A DNA stretch of 64,000 bases from Aquila chrysaetos chrysaetos (Eukaryota; Chordata; Aves; Accipitriformes; Accipitridae): positions 21,268,698 through 21,332,697 of the forward strand of contig NC_044024.1 of assembly GCF_900496995.4 (NCBI RefSeq). Direction: 5' to 3'. Position numbers and translations under genes: made by a program. Position 1 is the stretch's first letter; every line of letters starts with the position of its first letter. Below, one piece after another: positions 43,736-55,789 of the stretch. The notes under the pieces were generated by a model, which was not told the origin of the DNA, did no database searches, and saw only the letters and a list, made by a program, of their open reading frames with translations.

Positions 43736-46700
43736 TGCTGTTGGCCAAAAACAATTAAGACATTTGTTCTTAAATCATTTCATAAAGGTTGAAATCAAAC
43801 CAGGGATTTAACAGATGATGTACTTGGCCACATTTAACTCTAGCAGATGTCAAAATCTGAGCAAAGCTGAACAGGAAGGAGAACTTCAGGTATTTATTCC
43901 TACAAATTTTCAAAAAAGAGAAAGTGTTCAGACATCTATTATTTCATGCATGTTATAATCGAGATCACTTAATCGCATGCAGCAAGCTGTGATTCACTGG
44001 CGTGTGAGATGAAACAATAGGGAGAAGCAAGTGAGAAAGAGACACACCAGCTCTTGGAATGCTAGAATGACAGAGGACAGCATGTAACCCACAGTGGCAC
44101 AGGTGATGATCATGTTTTTCCACATTTATATCTCATATATTATCCTATGCTAGCAAAAACAAGTGATACTGAAATTAGCCCTAGGAAGCTAATCAAGCTT
44201 TTTCCACATCTGATTCAGAAAACTCAAGATTTCTGCTCCTCTGAAGATTATCATTATTTTTGCTCATAAAAACAAGCCCGCCCCCCCCCAATGACTGAAC
44301 CTAAATGAAATTAATTCGTAGAAATAATGGCTAATACAAAGGACTTTTGTCCAATGCACAAACTGTTAAGTAACAGAGGGGTAAAGAGGCCAAAAGAAGC
44401 GGTTTCAGATTTTTTTTTTTTTAACCTTTTGAAAATTTGCATTACTTTCTCCAATGACAGAGAGGTTAGCAACCAGTAAAACTATCACAGTCAACTGCTT
44501 AATGTTTGGCTGCAGTGGAAGCAACAGCAAATTTTGATGATAAACTGAACAGCTGAAGTTAAGCACGTGCTTAACATGTTTTTTGCCCTGAGGACTTATC
44601 TTGGAAAACTAAATTACATTAAGTATTAACGATGTTTAATAAAATTAATTTTCTTGCTCCTTGGTGACATTTCAGAACTGTTCCCTGTTATAGAAGATCT
44701 GAAAGTTTCTGGTTTCAGTTTGAGACATGCTACAAACCATGTAAGAATACAAGGATATTGCATCATAGAAACGAGTTTACCTCACTGATGCACAAAACTA
44801 AATGCTGAAGCTTAATCAACAAGAAATAAAGACAGTATAAACTTGTGAATTAGTGAAGTTTCCAACAGATGAAATACATATTTTTCCTTTAACATTTCCT
44901 GTGAAGAGCCAGGAACACATTGCAAATTTCTGTCAGCCACTAACCTGTGGGAGAAATTAACTATAATTTCTAGGTCAAAAAAAGAAAAAGAAGTTTAACT
45001 ATGTAAACAACATGAAAAAAAGTCTCAGAAGTTGATTTTAAAGATTTGTTTTCCTAATGCATCTCCTAATGTCCTCAAATGACCAGCTAATTCATCTAAA
45101 CTGTGGCATGAACCTTTGTATTCTGATAAGCAGTAAGAGTTTTGTTCAAGAACTGCACAGTAAATGACTAGACAAACCAAGAATTAGCGCACATTAATGA
45201 TAAGCATGGCTAACAGACAGGAATGTTCGGCGAGGCATAAAGGAAACCTCCTAGACATAAGGACTTTCAACACCTCTATGCAACAATGCAGGGACCTCTT
45301 TCACTGACAGGTGCAGAGAGCCTAAGGAGCACTCCCACAGATCAAATCCCATCAGAACCTTCAACAACCTGCAACATCTGACTCTCCTGAAAGGCATCCA
45401 GTATTTACTCTGAATGTATCATGAAGCGCTCATGCTTCATCCTTCCATCGCAATCACGGATGAAGTTCGGAAGCGTAAGGGCTGCAAGCACGACGAGACT
45501 GCCGGTGGCTGTGGAATCAGAACCAAAAGCCGCGTCCTGGTCTCGTCCTGTGTCTGGACGCGGGTGTGGGTGCACGCAGGACACACTGCAGCATGACGTG
45601 GTCTCAGTGCCAGGATACAGAGGAAAGAGCTCCCACAAAGTGGGGCCTCAGGCAACGAGAGCTCTGATTATTGCTAAGGCTGGCCAAGAAAATAGCATTA
45701 ACACTTGCACTGGCTGTACTAACCGGGTGCTGCTGCCTCAGAATATAAACAGTGGCAGGAAGTTACTATTACTAAAAAAAGCATCATATTATGCTATAGT
45801 CAGCAGAAAACAGGAACAGTAACTCATCCCTGCTAAGAACAGAAATAAGACAACTAACTCTACCTGAAGTTATTACAGATCGCACTTTACCTATTCTTAC
45901 AACATCTGAGTTATTAGAAACCACACACAAATATTTGTACATAAATATTCAGACATTACAGAAATAGAGAACTGTCACCTGACACACAAGAGAATTATGA
46001 ATTGACAGAAGAATGTATTTTAAGCAAACTTCATATGGTAGGTCCTTTCTCAGGCTCATGTGCACACTCAGAAGTACAAGATATTTTTAAAAAGACTATA
46101 AAGCTACCCAAGAAAACACATGCTTTCATGTCATTGTATTGAAATATGATCCTTACCGATTACCTCAGCTCTTCCATAAGGAATGCTCAGTCCATATAGA
46201 GCGAACAGAGACTCAATCGTAACTCCACAGTCAGGGAGCAATGAATATCCTACAAGGCTGAAGTACAAATAGTTTCACAAAGTACTTCACTTACAGTGTG
46301 CTTTGTGAGCACATCCAGACACATCCAACTAACTGAGACACAATAGTCTACCATAGGCAGAGTCAATCTGTCCTCTAGTAAGGTTTGGATATAAGTGAAA
46401 GTAAAAGCATTTCAGGTACGTGATCAACTTGAACTGCTCTGACAACTGCACTATCACTGTATTTTGAAAAAAAGTATAAAGTAAGGGAATACTTTGGCTG
46501 TGAGCTGCTCTCTAAGATAATCAAAGGTTGGCAAGATGTTGCCTTGGATGAAAGTTCTGGTACAGCTGTACGCCAGTCTGAGAAAGTCTGCTGAGCTCCT
46601 GGCTATCTTGCCTGTTCTTTGGTTTAAGAGACTCAAGCTACAGTACAATAGTATCCATTATTACAAGAAACTAGGATACAGCGTTGAAGTCTTTTCTGTA

Positions 46701-48504
46701 AGTCATATGTCAAACAAACAACAGCCACGCCTGTAATATGGTGTCCTAGTACTATTAAAGTGATTATACCAGCCATCAGCACTGCTACCGAATGCCCACC
46801 AATGCATTAAAAAAATTAACTGCTTATATATGTAAAAATAACACTATACTTTTTTTTTTTTTAACATCTACTATTATTATAGTTTGTTATGGACAAAGTA
46901 TTTCCTCCATTTTCTCAGTTTGTTTCTTTGCCCTTCTGCTGTTCATTTCACATATAATCACTTCCACCATTTTTTACACAGACCCATGTTTTCCTACTTA
47001 AAAGGCAGCATGTGGAAAGAGAAACAGGGATTATTAGGGCTATTCTGCCTTAGTGGCCTAATTAAGTAAATAAAGTTTGTAAAGGGACTTCAGATATGAC
47101 GGCTGATATTTACAGAAGTGGAAGAAAATACTCTGATTGCAGTAATTCAGGACCACTTATAAAGCACGTTAGAATCCTCTTATGTCAGTACAATGTCCTG
47201 TTTATGTTTCAAGCGAATGCTTCATACAGGCACAACCTGTCCTTTAAAATAAAAGGCATCATCTGCTATTTGTGTTTGGATTTAAATAATAAGTCAAAAG
47301 CAATCAAGCTTCAATCATTCCACTGCCCCAAGAAGGATTTTTTGTTGGGTTGGGGAGTTTTTTTTAAAAGACTGCTCTCCTAGGACCAACTGAGCATGGC
47401 CCCGTGGTGTTAGGCATTGTATAAACACAGTAGAGAAAATCCTTTCCTGGAAAAGATTGTAATTCAAACATGCAAAAAGTATAAAGGCGTAAGAGAAAAA
47501 GAATTTTTATTTTTTTTTTTTACCCCTCAGGGCCCCAAAGTACTAGGACTGAATCCAGAACTTCCATCATAGAATTTATCTGTCAGATCAAACTGTCTCT
47601 TCTTTTTGTTATCCGACTTTTAACTAAGAAACACTACTGGATCTATATGATATATGCATTATTAACAGCTCTCTGTTGGTGGGGAAGACGACAAATGAGG
47701 ATTTTTACTTGCTTTGTTGCAATTGCTAACAGCTTTCACATAATTTTTAAAACACTCTGTTCTCTAAAAAATGTGTCCAAATCTACAAGTAGAAAATGAG
47801 CTATTTGTAAGCAATACTGTCTCTTCACACCAGTTGCATTATATTATTGACACTGAATAGAGAAACAGCACATTCACAACCTCAGTTTTCTGTACAGCCT
47901 TACTGAGATTTCTGAAGACAAAATTGTCTGGATTTCCAGTGCTCCTGATGCTTTAAAGAGATCTTGTTCTCAGAAGAAAGTATAAGGTTAATACATAGTG
48001 ACTGTAAGTAGACACACATCCTTTTTCCTCCCCTTACAAAATGCCCAGGACAAGTTAAATTTAAAAGCTAATATCTGCTTACACCTGAGACAGTATTCTA
48101 CCTTGTTATATTCCATTTCATTTCCAACGCTCTGCCTCCCTTACAAGTGCTTCCTGGTAGAAATCCTCTGACTGAAGCTTAGAAGAAATATTTTTGTTGT
48201 AATTTCCTCCTTCTGACGACAGAAGAAAAATTCATGACTAAGCAGCCTGAAAAATATTTGCTACACCAATAAATTATGACTAGATGTACACAAGAGGCAT
48301 ACAAATATTGACAATTTAATCCTAGTTCTCCTTATACATGTTAATACTTTACCAAGTTCACATGCAAATGAATGCAGAAGTCAAAAGATCTGCATGAGGC
48401 TGTGTAGCAATCTGTGTACACTACAGCGATGGCTTGTACTTGAACACCATTTCCTCACTCTTGCCATCCATCACTATAGATCTGTTTGTTTTCCCCTCCA
48501 TTTT

Positions 48505-48570
48505 TTATAATTTTTATATATATATACATATATATATAACAATGCATATGTACACACGTGTCATATATAT
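48505..48570. repeat. AT-rich simple repeat
   Basis: Irregular TA/CATA dinucleotide repeat in the ATP7A first intron. It has no other visible role. Confidence 0.7.
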
Positions 48571-48929
48571 GCATTAGCTCAAAAGAGAACCTCACTGTAC
48601 AAGGGACAGGTATGGTTCTGGCAGGATGTAGCTGAAACAATAAGCAAATCTAAAACTTCTGGAACATCTAAAAAGCTTTCTAGGTGGCAACATATATTTG
48701 ATAAGCTGACACTGAAGATCTTAATTATTACCACTGACTGCAAGGCAAATTCAAAGTTATCATGGACATACTCTTTTAAGTGAGATGCTAAGTTATGGAT
48801 CACACACTGTTTTAGAGAAGAGTAATGGTTTTATTCTTAACCAATGCATTGCTCCATCTATAAAACACCTTCATCATCAATTAGTAAAGAATTTTAGTAT
48901 TTGACGATGCAAACAAATGGCGGCCGCCT

Positions 48930-48956
48930 CCCCCCCCCCCCCCCCCCCCCCCCCCC
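48930..48956. repeat. Homopolymer of 27 C
   Basis: Uninterrupted C run directly after a GCGGCCGC octamer and before a T6 run, inside otherwise AT-rich intronic sequence. Confidence 0.9.
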
Positions 48957-51900
48957 TTTTTTAATCTAACAGCTATCTATTTAGAATACAAGAAACCAAG
49001 ACGCTTTAATTCAACTACTGCTGTTTTGGAATATTATCTAAAGTGGCTTCATCTTATGAAGAACCTTGACTTTGAATAAACTTTGTAAAAGCTTTTTGTA
49101 TTCTCTACTATACTATTTACTGCTTAATAACTTTAGAAACTCCCATTTTCTATTCTCTTTCATTACTTTCCCCCGTGTTTTGCAGTACACAAGGCAGTAG
49201 TATTTCCTTGTTTGTATATTAACACCATCAATGAAGCAGCAGAGCCCTAGAAATAATCTGGCTCTGCGATAGCGCAGAACTGAACATGGTAGGCTACATG
49301 TGGAGGAGCAAGGCTCAGTGACAGAGCAGGAGGCTAACAAAGGATAATTAAAACCAAAACAATATTCAGAAATAAACGTTAAGTCCTTGTATGTTTTTTT
49401 TCAGGTACAGTTTTAGGCTTAACACTTGGGTTGCCTGTGTGCAAGTTAAAATCCAAACATTTCGTTTTCTTGAAGAAAGTCAACTAGTGTTTCTATTAAG
49501 TGAATGAAGCAACAGAAAGAGAAATAATTCCTACTTCCAACCGCAATTTCTTCCTATGGAAAGGAAAATTAAACAGTGATCAAGCACAAGGCGACTGAGA
49601 AACTCAGGTTCATCTCTCAACTTTTTTTTTTTTTTTTAAATGTGCTAACAGCAGTCTTTGCAAGTAAAATACACCGATAAAAACCCAGGCTCTCACTTTA
49701 CCCACAAAAAAACCCAACACTTTAGTGCTTCTAGTATCTGAGCTAACCCAGGCATCACAGTTTAACAAAGCACTGTGCACCACAGAGACGCTTTGCTCCT
49801 GTTCTAGGATCAGTAAGGATACATAACTGAGAAGCACACAATGTTTCTGGCTAAGTGTACAACTTCAGTTTTCACCACAGTTTTCTATTCATAATTGACT
49901 TGAATTTAGAGCTGCTGAAACTGAAAGTGGTCAAAGCTAGGCAAAAATCACACAAACACCAGAAACAATCTGTCATCTTTAACTACAGCCTTTGGACTTT
50001 ATTAAATTTCTAAATGGCTGAGTCCTACTTTATAGCTTGCTTTAAATTACTAATTACATTAAATGGAAAAAAGGTACCTGTCCTAAAAGTCTGCAAAGAC
50101 CTATGAAAAAGATCAAAGGACAGCATGAAAGGAAGAAGCTGTATCATCTCATCCTTGGGCTTACAGAAGCGCTGGAGAATGGGTTACAGGAGATGTGGTC
50201 CAATATGGAAGAACAAGGTTTTATTATGTTCATTGGCAAACATACATTTGAAAGCATGACTAGATATATGAGGCTTAATCATTGAGGGAGAAACTGCACA
50301 TCCATAATAAATATCTGTTGCAGCTACATGATACTCTAGGTTGTAATTCATGTTGCTCAAGACTTTTGACTTTGCTTGGTCAGCAGACTATGGAAATTGC
50401 TCTGAGGGACTTTATTTCCATACAAGCTGGATGAAAAAAAAGTACACATGGAAAATGTTCTACTTCTAACAACAGTTTTATAATACTTGAGACAAATTCT
50501 TAGCAAATCCTTTTACTTGTGTCCTTCCACTACCTCTTCAAGTCAAATTTTTGGAGAACAACAACGTTCCCCTGGAAGAATCACAGCAAATATTAGGAAC
50601 AGAATAGAATTTATAAACCCTTGTTATACGAGTATACCAACGCCAACTGGGGCTCCTCATTTTTGAGCTTAGTCTCAAAATGCAAGGCTGAACAATGTGG
50701 AATGCATTATGCAAATGAAAATAAGAAGAACAGTAAATGACATGTAACGCTAGCTTTTACTTTCCTGGTTTGCCACCTGGGAAGGAAAAAAGCTTCAGGT
50801 CTTTTCTCTACAATAAAATACAGAATAATTATTAATTTCTAATCAAATTGTGTTTGTGCTCACACAGTGCATCGTAATACACGTGACTAACTTCCACATT
50901 ACCAAACAGAAAAAAAGATTTCTTGGTCTATTTACATCCACAAATACAATTCAGCAAGCATTTAAGTACAGAAATGCAATCTTTGGTGACTGCATAGAAG
51001 ATTTTAAGGAACTTTACACCAACAATAATTACGCGCAATTTCCAGAACATGGATATAGAGAGGCAATAGTTAAGCTAGCCTTGCTCTTGCTCATTTTCCT
51101 GAGATTTCACCCCAAAGCATCGTAAACAACTATTTGCCCTCTTCCAGAATATTTACACTATGTTTTCAATGAAAACATTGGAAAAACGTACTTGTGCACA
51201 GAGTGCTGCCATCACAAGGCAAAACCCTAAGTAAGATGTTTCAGAGATACAGGTTAAGCAGCTCGGATTTGAAAAAAACGACCTTGGAGAAAAGGCTCAG
51301 CGACTTGTGTATGCAAATTCACTGTAAGTTTTTCTCGGAAGATGGCCAACGGTAGAAGAGGTACTTTTTCAACTCCATGAGTGAGCGCACACTTACTGTC
51401 TACCAAGAGGTAACGAGATCTCAAATGTGGATGTCCACTGATAAGAACAACCTATTCTGCTTCCTTTCAGTCTCCTTTTGAAACCACAGGAGCGTTGATG
51501 TGACTCCCTACCATCAGTGTTTCCCTAGCACTGGAAAAAAAAAAAGGCAGGCAGGAGCAGCTCGCACAGAGGGAAGCGGTTGAGCAGGAAATGCCGTTTT
51601 GGATCCAGAGCCGTGTTTTCGACCCAGAGCCCTCGTTAGGTCGGTCTGTTTCTGACCACCCGAGTCACCCCCCGTACCCACCCGCTGCTCGCACCCCCCC
51701 CGAGCCCACGCCAGCTCCCCCGCGATGAGCCACACGGCGGGCTTCGCCTCAGAGCCGGGGGGCCCCTCACCACACGTCCTCGTCCCTCCGAAGCGACAGA
51801 CCTCCGCAGCGGACCGCCCGGAGGTGCCGGAGAAGAGCCGTCGCCGAGCACGAAGCTGCTATTTTCGGGCTTGGGACCCCCCCCCCCCCCAGCGGCGGAG

Positions 51901-52281
51901 GGTCGCTGAGGGACGGCCCGCTCCCGCGCTGCGCCTCAGGCAGGGGCGCGGCGGGACCTCCCCCCCCCCCCCCCCCTCGCTGAGGGGACACGTAGCGCAG
52001 CCCGGCGCCGCGTCCCACCGCAGCCGCCTTCACGCCTCCCGCGGGAAACGCCCGGCGAACCCTCCCCCGCCAGCCCGGGACGCCGTGACAACGGCTCGGC
52101 CGGCGCTGGGCAGAGGGAGCCGGGACAGCCCCGAAGGAACTGCGTTACCGGCTACCGTCTGACCCCGCGATCGAGGGGAAGCCGCCACCCCCCGCCGCGT
52201 CCAACCCGGGGCGGGGGAAAGGCAAAACCCCGGACCGTGCCGCGGCGGAGCAGCCCCGCCGGAGCCCGGCCCCGCACTCAC

Positions 52282-52370
52282 CGGAGGCTCCGGGCGGCGC
52301 AGACTGCCCGCCCCGGGATCGCGCCTGGCACTTTGCCCCATACCGCGGCCCGGCCCCGCCGGCAGCGCGC
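52282..52370 (-). other. ATP7A: Candidate non-coding exon 1 of ATP7A
   Basis: On the minus strand the CpG island contains CCTCCG followed by GTGAGTG, a near-perfect splice donor at 52282/52281. This would end the untranslated first exon that joins the acceptor at 43738. The 5' boundary is a guess, placed just downstream of the E-box cluster. Not supported by transcript data here. Confidence 0.4.
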
Positions 52371-52371
52371 C

Positions 52372-52457
52372 GTCACGTGACCAGAGGGCGCCCGTTTCCT
52401 CCCGCCCACTCACGTGACGTGACCGCGGCCGGACGGGGGCGCCGCAGGACACGTGAC
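52372..52457 (-). promoter_or_regulatory. Cluster of three CACGTG boxes upstream of ATP7A
   Basis: GTCACGTGAC, a perfect 10-bp palindrome, lies at 52372-52381. TCACGTGA lies at 52410-52417 and runs into a TGACGT half-site. CACGTGAC lies at 52450-52457. These match binding sites of USF and of MITF/TFEB family factors (the first two also match the M-box/CLEAR consensus). Binding is inferred. Confidence 0.6.
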
Positions 52458-52720
52458 GGCGGAGGCGAGGCGGTCGTTGTCGGTCCCGATCCTTAGCGCC
52501 GCATCGCGACAGAGCCCCCCGCGGCCGAAACGCGTTATCTGACGGGAGGGGGAAGGCGCCCGGCGCAGCCCCGCTCTCGGCTGTCGAAGGCAAGCCCCGC
52601 AAAGCTAAGCGGCGTCGGAAGGGATCCCTCCCGCCGCGGGCCGGGGCAGGGCACCGAGCCGCACCGGCCGCTCTGCCGAGCGTTTTCTCCTGGGCCCCGG
52701 GAGAAGCAGCGGTCTGGCAC

Positions 52721-53345
52721 CTCGAATCTCCGAGGAGAGTAAAGGCAGCCGCTTCTTACATCTCGGCCCTATCAAAAAGCAGGCTTATTTGTGGTTTTCG
52801 GGGATTCGAACTGACTGGGAGGTTTACAGCGTCTGCCTATAGCCCCGATCTATTTCCTAACAGATTTTGATTATGCAAGAATCCGTTAGAGAATTCATTA
52901 GAGAAGTCACATTTCTCTCAGCATCAGTGACGAGCAGTGCTGGGATACTGCCTACTTCCGTCGAGCTCCCGCTCAAAAACTAACTTATGTTCTTCACAAC
53001 TCTCATAAGCCTCGGAGACAAGCAACTTACTTGCAGAGTGATTCAAGACATAAAAGTACTTCTGTGGGAAAAAAAAAAGGGGGGGGGGGATCTCAACTCC
53101 GTCAGTAGATGTGCAGCAGAAGCCAGAGGTAAAGCAACATGAACTCTGCAGTGGGAATGCACGTGACGTTCATTTAAGCACACACAGCTGGCTAAATGGA
53201 CAACTATATGATGTTTTGGATTTATCCTTTATCCACTAGTGACCTTTACAGGAACAACTGGGACTACCTAAAATATGATTTAATTATTTTGAGTTTTTAC
53301 ACTGTTTCTCATACTTCAGCAGACGTGGAGCATAGAGGAAACCTA
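52721..53345. other. Spacer between the ATP7A promoter and COX7B 3' end
   Basis: About 0.6 kb with a short A/G run at 53069-53089 and no recognised gene. It separates two genes transcribed in the same direction. Confidence 0.5.
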
Positions 53346-53372
53346 GAAGAACCAGACAGGTTTCTAGGTATG

Positions 53373-53378
53373 TTTATT
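53373..53378 (-). terminator. Candidate COX7B polyadenylation signal
   Basis: AATAAA on the minus strand, about 105 nt after the stop codon. This suits the short mRNA of this gene. Confidence 0.6.
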
Positions 53379-53482
53379 AGACCAGGAATGCCACTGTACA
53401 AGTGGTAATCAGGGAACAAATGCCGTTACACCATCATTTTTTTCAGTGAAAGTTTAGACCAGTTCATTATAAGCAAAGGCTG

Positions 53483-53557
53483 TTACTCCCTCCATTCTTT
53501 TGGAGTGACTCTGCCAACAGGTGACAAGCCCCACTCAATTCCAGCTTGTGTAAACAC
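53483..53557 (-). CDS. COX7B: COX7B exon 3
   Basis: 75 coding nt encoding VFTQAGIEWGLSPVGRVTPK EWRE and a TAA stop. Acceptor is CTACAG. Confidence 0.96.
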   Translation of the reverse strand: MFTQAGIEWGLSPVGRVTPKEWRE

Positions 53558-55703
53558 CTGTAGGAGGATAAAAATAAAGATTATTAACACTGAAATCAAA
53601 GAAACCTTCCGATAGAGGGCTATTTCTATTGTTTTCAGTGTAGATTTCTTGTATTAGAACATGACATTCATCTTATAATAAAGCAGGTGGAACATATTGA
53701 GTAATATTTAAATACTTCAGTTGTCTATTTCAAAGTATTTAGAACAAACAATCTGGAATGTAAAACCCTATCACAATACTGTAATTTTAATCTATAAGTT
53801 TTTCTGCTGAAAGCTCTACCTGTATAGCTTAGAAATCCCAAGTAAAATACAGAATGCTTGTGTTTCTACTACAATTTTAAAATCAAGCAATAGACTGAAT
53901 TTGTGTAACAACTCAAAATCAAAATACGAGCTAACACAACTTTCATTTCTATCGCATTACTATCCACTTATATAAAATGCTTCTAAATTCTGACCACCTA
54001 AGTCACTTCAAAGAAGTAAGCCCTTGTGAAACTTAACAGCTTGCAAGTTTACAGCTATAGTCACAACAGAGCGGTGAAAAAAAGGACAACTTACATATCC
54101 CCAGACAGCAGTAAAAACTGCAGCTCCACCAAGGAGTACCAGGTTTCCATATTTATCATGGAAGTTAGGCTCATATTTGCGATGAGCTTGTCTTACTGCA
54201 GTATGCTGAATGCCACGAGCTAATGAATGTTAAAGAGAATTAGAAGTACAGAAATCAACTGAAATACACATTCAAACCATTCACAATCCTCATCTCCCAC
54301 CAACAGAGAGGAAAGTGTAAGCATTAAAAGACTTGAAGAAAAGCTGAAAAAAAAAAAAATCAATTTTTTTGGAGTTAGAGCTTTGGAATGATTCCAAAAC
54401 ACAAGATATGCTGAATGTCTTGCATTTTGTTTCAGCTCGCCCAATTTCTCTCTAGAAAGTTATTCCCGAAGTCCAATTCCAGTAAGAAAATCCTCTAAGT
54501 TACCCTTTTCATTAGTATGCTTTCTTTGGGCCCTCAGTGTGGAAGTTCAAGTACACTTTCAAGTATTACTATTTCTCTAATAAAATAATTTTTTTAGTAT
54601 TTAAGTTTCAGATTTCTATATGTAAGTATCTATATTGTCAGTATGTGTACCTAATATAAGCATTTTCAGGATGAAGCTCACCACCAAATTAAGTGGTTGA
54701 AGATAGTGGGTAGGGGTAACACCTTTCTCATTCCTTCAAGATTTTTGAAGGGAAGGGAGGGAGGTGAAGAAGGAAGTGGAAATAACTGTGGGCCTTCACA
54801 TGAGGTAAATAATAGAGAATAAAATACAGGAGGATATCTTCAGATGACAGAATGTATGATGTGCATTACAACTGTACACTATAAAAGCTACACTTATTAA
54901 GAAGACAGAATGAAGAATCAAACCATTGGCTTCAAAACACTGAGATTGTTTAGTAGTTGGGTATAAAGCATTTGATGAGACAGTGATCTGTGCATAAGGA
55001 TAAACATTACAAAATACAATCTTTTAGTTTCAGGTGAGTGGTTCCCATTTACCCAAACATGACTAGAGAAAACGATGGCAATACCCATAATACTACTACG
55101 TCTCTAGCATGGTCTATGAGGCCGCACAAGTTAGTGTTTGGTTTTTTTTTTAAACAGAAAAAAGAAGCTTGAATATCTCCCAAGAGAAACACTGCTAAGC
55201 ACGTTTATTTTAGGTGCATGCACCTCGGCCTAAGCACATCAAGAACCAGTACCGGATTTGAGAGGACCAGGTTAAGCACCGGGGAGTCTATCACTGAAGA
55301 GGTAACTTTACCCTTGAGTTTAAGGGCTGGTCATTGACTACACCTTGCCACCTCAGGTTACAAGACCTAACGTGCCTTTAGTTACTATCAAGGAGGAAAA
55401 GCACTGAGGAACGGAACCCAAGGTCAGCTCAAGTAAAAGCAACTAGGAGGTAAGAAACAGAAAGAAAGAAGAAAAGCAGCAGATGAAGGACGACGAGAGA
55501 GCCGCCCCTCAGCTGCCCTCACGACCCTCCTCCGGGAACGCAGCGAGCCCAGAGTTCAGGGACAATCCTCACAGGGACGGCAAGAAACCGGGAAGAGACC
55601 CCCTGACGAAACCGCCTACTCCCAAGAAACACCCCCAGCACTCCAGAGAGCCTCTTCGTTGCTTACCGGTGAGGTTCAGAGCAGCCCTAGCCACGGGGAA
55701 CAT
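53483..55703 (-). CDS. COX7B: Cytochrome c oxidase subunit 7B, complete coding sequence
   Basis: Small nuclear-encoded subunit of respiratory complex IV in the inner mitochondrial membrane, needed for assembly and stability rather than catalysis. Three exons give 237 nt, 78 aa plus stop (human 80 aa). The N-terminus MFPVARAALNLTARGIQHTA is a basic, amphipathic mitochondrial presequence. The mature part has FHDKYGNLVLLGGAAVFTAV followed by a single membrane helix, and ends with the conserved AGIEWGLSPVGRVTPKEWRE. Exon phases and the three-exon structure match human COX7B, and the position between ATP7A and MAGT1 is syntenic. Its promoter is back to back with the CpG island shared with MAGT1. 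Confidence 0.96.
53558..54094 (-). other. COX7B intron 2
   Basis: About 0.5 kb, AT-rich, with GT-AG ends. Nothing else was recognised. Confidence 0.8.
54095..54219 (-). CDS. COX7B: COX7B exon 2
   Basis: 125-nt exon encoding RGIQHTAVRQAHRKYEPNFH through AVFTAVWGY. Acceptor is TTAG and donor is GTAAGT. Confidence 0.95.
54220..55666 (-). other. COX7B intron 1
   Basis: About 1.4 kb with GT-AG ends. G+C rises at the right end as it enters the CpG island. Nothing else was recognised. Confidence 0.8.
55667..55703 (-). CDS. COX7B: COX7B exon 1, coding part
   Basis: Encodes MFPVARAALNLT plus the first base of an Ala codon. The start codon is at 55703-55701 and the donor is GTAAGC. Confidence 0.94.
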
Positions 55704-55768
55704 GCTGACAAGCGGACTACGACCCTTCCCCCGGCGGGATGCTGCTACCCTTGGCGAGCGGTGAAAAA

Positions 55769-55789
55769 CAAAATGGCCGCGCCGGAAAT
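55769..55789 (+). promoter_or_regulatory. YY1-like and ETS-like sites at the COX7B promoter
   Basis: CAAAATGGCCGC (YY1-like) is directly followed by CCGGAAAT (ETS/GABP, also called NRF-2), about 70-85 bp upstream of the COX7B start codon. NRF-2 sites are a known feature of cytochrome oxidase subunit promoters. Binding is inferred. Confidence 0.5.

Larger units (their letters stand above)
43738..52281 (-). other. ATP7A intron 1 (inferred)
   Basis: About 8.5 kb from the candidate non-coding exon 1 to the first coding exon. It contains a CpG-rich patch at 45420-45660, an AT dinucleotide-rich stretch at 48505-48570, and a run of 27 C at 48930-48956. Open frames inside are short and match nothing I recognise. 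Confidence 0.55.
51600..52720 (-). promoter_or_regulatory. ATP7A: CpG island at the ATP7A 5' end
   Basis: Dense CpG and G+C of about 1.1 kb between ATP7A and the 3' end of COX7B, including a run of 17 C at 51960-51976. Its location just upstream of the ATP7A body and the strong minus-strand donor inside it support a TATA-less ATP7A promoter. Human ATP7A likewise begins with a non-coding exon in a CpG island. Confidence 0.7.

Noticed and set aside
45421-45822. Plus-strand open frame of 133 codons in ATP7A intron 1
   Set aside because: No recognisable domain and no splice context; kept only as a CpG-rich patch in the findings.
52030-52602. Minus-strand open frame of 190 codons at the ATP7A CpG island
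   Set aside because: Low-complexity Gly/Arg/Pro translation typical of a CpG island, and it crosses the predicted exon 1 donor.
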